This document shows positions 62,227 to 64,000 of a stretch of DNA of 64,000 nt, in pieces. Position 1 is the first letter of the stretch, and each line of letters opens with the position of its first letter. The notes under the pieces were generated by a model that was given only the letters and a program-made list of their open reading frames with translations, ran no database searches and was not told where the DNA came from. Source of the stretch: Geomicrobium sp. JCM 19039 (GTDB lineage: Bacteria; Bacillota; Bacilli; Bacillales; Marinococcaceae); contig NZ_BAXB01000014.1 of NCBI RefSeq assembly GCF_000698145.1, forward strand, positions 1 to 64,000. The letters are read 5' to 3'. The position numbers and the translations under genes were made by a program.

Positions 62227-64000
62227 TCTGCCGCGTCCTTTCGCTGATTCCATTTTTGGAGGAATTGTTCTCTTGAAGTTTCGGTCTCTAGGTAATGGAA
62301 AAGCTGCATAAAGTCTTGGTTATGCACTTCTTTAATGGCTAGTACAATAATTAAATCGACGCGCTCAGGGTTTAAATCTCCAAACTCAATTTGTTCATCC
62401 AATACAGTTAAGCTAATGCCTTCTTTTATAACGCGATTGGGTCCGGCGTGGACAAAGGCTACGTTAGGGAGAAAGACCATATACGTTCCGTTCCTTCTAC
62501 GGACATGATCATTTCTTGAATATAGCTTTGTGTAATATAACCAGCGTTCAGAAGGGGTTTAGCAGCAATAGAAATCGCTTCACGCCAATCTAGTGTACTG
62601 GCAAAGTGGATGGTCTCATCAAAGAGCGAAGGTTCAACACGGTTCGCTTTTCCATAAAGCTCATTAAAAGAAGCTAGCTGTTTGCGATTGACGATTTTGT
62701 GTGCCTCATGCTGAATTAATCGTTTGTCGTAATCGCTTAGAAGAGGGCTCACGCGAAAACATTTCGTTTGTTTCCATTCTGGGATCTGTATGTGTTGTGT
62801 CGTTAAGACAAAATCAGGATCTGCCTCATCAAACATTCGTTCTATATCTTCGGTACGGACGACGTTTATTAAGTTAAAGCCCGGTTCAATTTGTTCGAGC
62901 TTGGTCGTAAGAATCGATGATGCTGCCAAACCTGATGAACAGACGACGATAACCGTGGGCAAAAACCTTCGGCTTTTGTTCCGTTCGAAGGCTGCACTGA
63001 TGTGCATCGTTATGAACGCAACCTCACCTGCTAGCATTTCAATCCCCATATCGTATGTCATTTGAAAGACCATTTCATAAATTGCACGATAACGAACTTT
63101 TATTTCTTCGGTGTAGGGATTGTCAATTTCAACCCCTTGGGACATTCGCATAAAAGCGGCCTTCACGTGATGCGTCAAGTCATTCATCAATCTTTCATCA
63201 ACGAGTAAGTCTACATGCAAAATCGTTGATACTTGTGATAACAGCTGTTTACAAAACCGTATCTCACGTTCATAGTCTCGTAGATCAGGCATGTCTTTTT
63301 GGTAGGACACGACTTTGGCTTGGTCAAATAGGTCATCAAGAAAGGCGCATTCATGGAGGGTTGAACGGTCGTCGTTTACGTGTTCCCGAATAAACGATTC
63401 AATGATACCTAGGTGAAAATAACGTTTGTGTCGATGTTCTTTCGGAACAAATACATAATGATTCATCGCTATTTGCTGTTTCCACCAGTATAAAAAGAGA
63501 TGAAATACATCTGCTGTTGCCTCGCTGTAGTGAATCCCTCGTTCTGTTTGTACGAATGTAAGCCATGTTCTCATGAGATCTAGTTCTTTCTTACCGAGGT
63601 ATAACCAATCTCGAACTCTTTTTAGATCGGTGTCTTTTTCACTAAGCATTTGATAGAGGGCAAGGCGGACGCTCCGTTCTGTACCCATCACCCGAAATCC
63701 TTTCCACGCTTGTTTCGCAATCTGGAGGTCAAAATGATCGAGCCATTCTTCAACATCAGCTACATATTTTTGTACACTTGAACGACTTAATTCAAATTCG
63801 TCCGCTAAATCTTGAATTGTGAATGAGCCTGCGATCGTGACATATATGCTCATCATTAAACGTTGTGGCTTTTTTTCTGTCATAATTTGCTTCCGATCAA
63901 TCATCTCAAAAACAGAAGGGCGGCTGCCCTCACTAATGCGTAACATCACACCCTTTCCCGGTACCCTCGTAATGATCACACCGATGTGTTGCATGGCCGA
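62223..64000 (-). pseudogene. PRD-containing transcriptional activator (BglG/MtlR type), 5' truncated and frameshifted
   Basis: The gene runs off the right edge, so the first DNA-binding domain is missing. Visible: a helix-turn-helix FTIQDLADEFELSRSSVQKYVADV, two PRD modules (conserved His in HHVKAAFMRMSQG and ITMHISAAFER), an EIIB-like domain VIVVCSSGLAASSILTTKL, and an EIIA-like C terminus with NVAFVHAGPNRV. The frame slips near 62480. These regulators sense phosphorylation by HPr and their own EII to activate the adjacent PTS operon. Confidence 0.87.

Overview
The window looks like chromosome of an alkaliphilic or halophilic Bacillaceae bacterium related to Bacillus, Shouchella or Salicibibacter. 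This is inferred from AGGAGG-type ribosome binding sites, frequent TTG/GTG starts, Gram-positive regulators (PadR, LacI/ScrR, MhqR-type MarR, a SigO-like sigma factor, a Fur box), an acidic DsbA-like exported protein, a betaine-type BCCT transporter, and CRISPR repeats of the type I-C sequence known from Bacillus halodurans. No rRNA, tRNA, phage or transposase genes were found.

Layout. 0.8-3.8 kb: PadR-controlled MFS efflux gene, a nucleotide-processing-like protein and a GNAT. 5-8.2 kb: acyl-CoA dehydrogenase, HAD phosphatase, DUF1450 protein, membrane protein. 8.3-12.8 kb: minus-strand sucrose operon (scrR, EIIA, EIIBC, scrB) behind a promoter covered by a 48-bp perfect palindrome. 12.8-25 kb: mostly plus-strand housekeeping and accessory enzymes (DUF1259, cyclase-like, beta-lactamase-like, HIT, VOC, methyltransferase, HAD, peptidase-like, LOG, PlsC, DinB, DsbA-like, NUDIX). 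25-32 kb: transporters (BCCT, DAACS, ACR3-like, YjiH) and a class III aminotransferase. 32-41 kb: smpB, nucleotidyltransferase, ilvE, htpX-lemA, acyl-CoA dehydrogenase, DinB, katE catalase. 43.7-46.4 kb: an MhqR-like quinone/electrophile stress unit. 47-52 kb: esterase, coaA, GNAT, lhgO, an AlkC-like repair gene, then a candidate Fur-controlled small RNA. 53-58 kb: flavoprotein, a sigO-yvrJ-rsoA-like sigma operon, GNAT and an oxalate/formate-type MFS carrier. 58.7 kb: a three-spacer CRISPR array without cas genes. 59.4-64 kb: a minus-strand ascorbate-type PTS operon with a PRD regulator that runs off the right edge.

Two properties dominate. First, about 30 single-base frameshifts interrupt otherwise normal genes, including conserved ones (coaA, htpX, lemA); several lie at or near short homopolymers, so base-calling error is more likely than genuine gene decay. 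I therefore give joined coordinates and say where the frame breaks. Second, the intergenic DNA is crowded with palindromic repeats of several unrelated families: a ~420-bp element rich in GTCAC/GTGAC dyads, a 58-bp hairpin unit, 51-bp and 52-bp tandem arrays, GATCTAGATC clusters, two-hairpin REP-like units whose stems covary, and 65-84-bp elements with TCTGCGCTC inverted termini. Together they fill most gaps longer than 400 bp.

The most promising undescribed item is at 52.08-52.25 kb: a good sigma-A promoter, a near-consensus Fur box on the start site, a C-rich stretch and a strong terminator with no open reading frame, the architecture of an iron-sparing sRNA such as FsrA.
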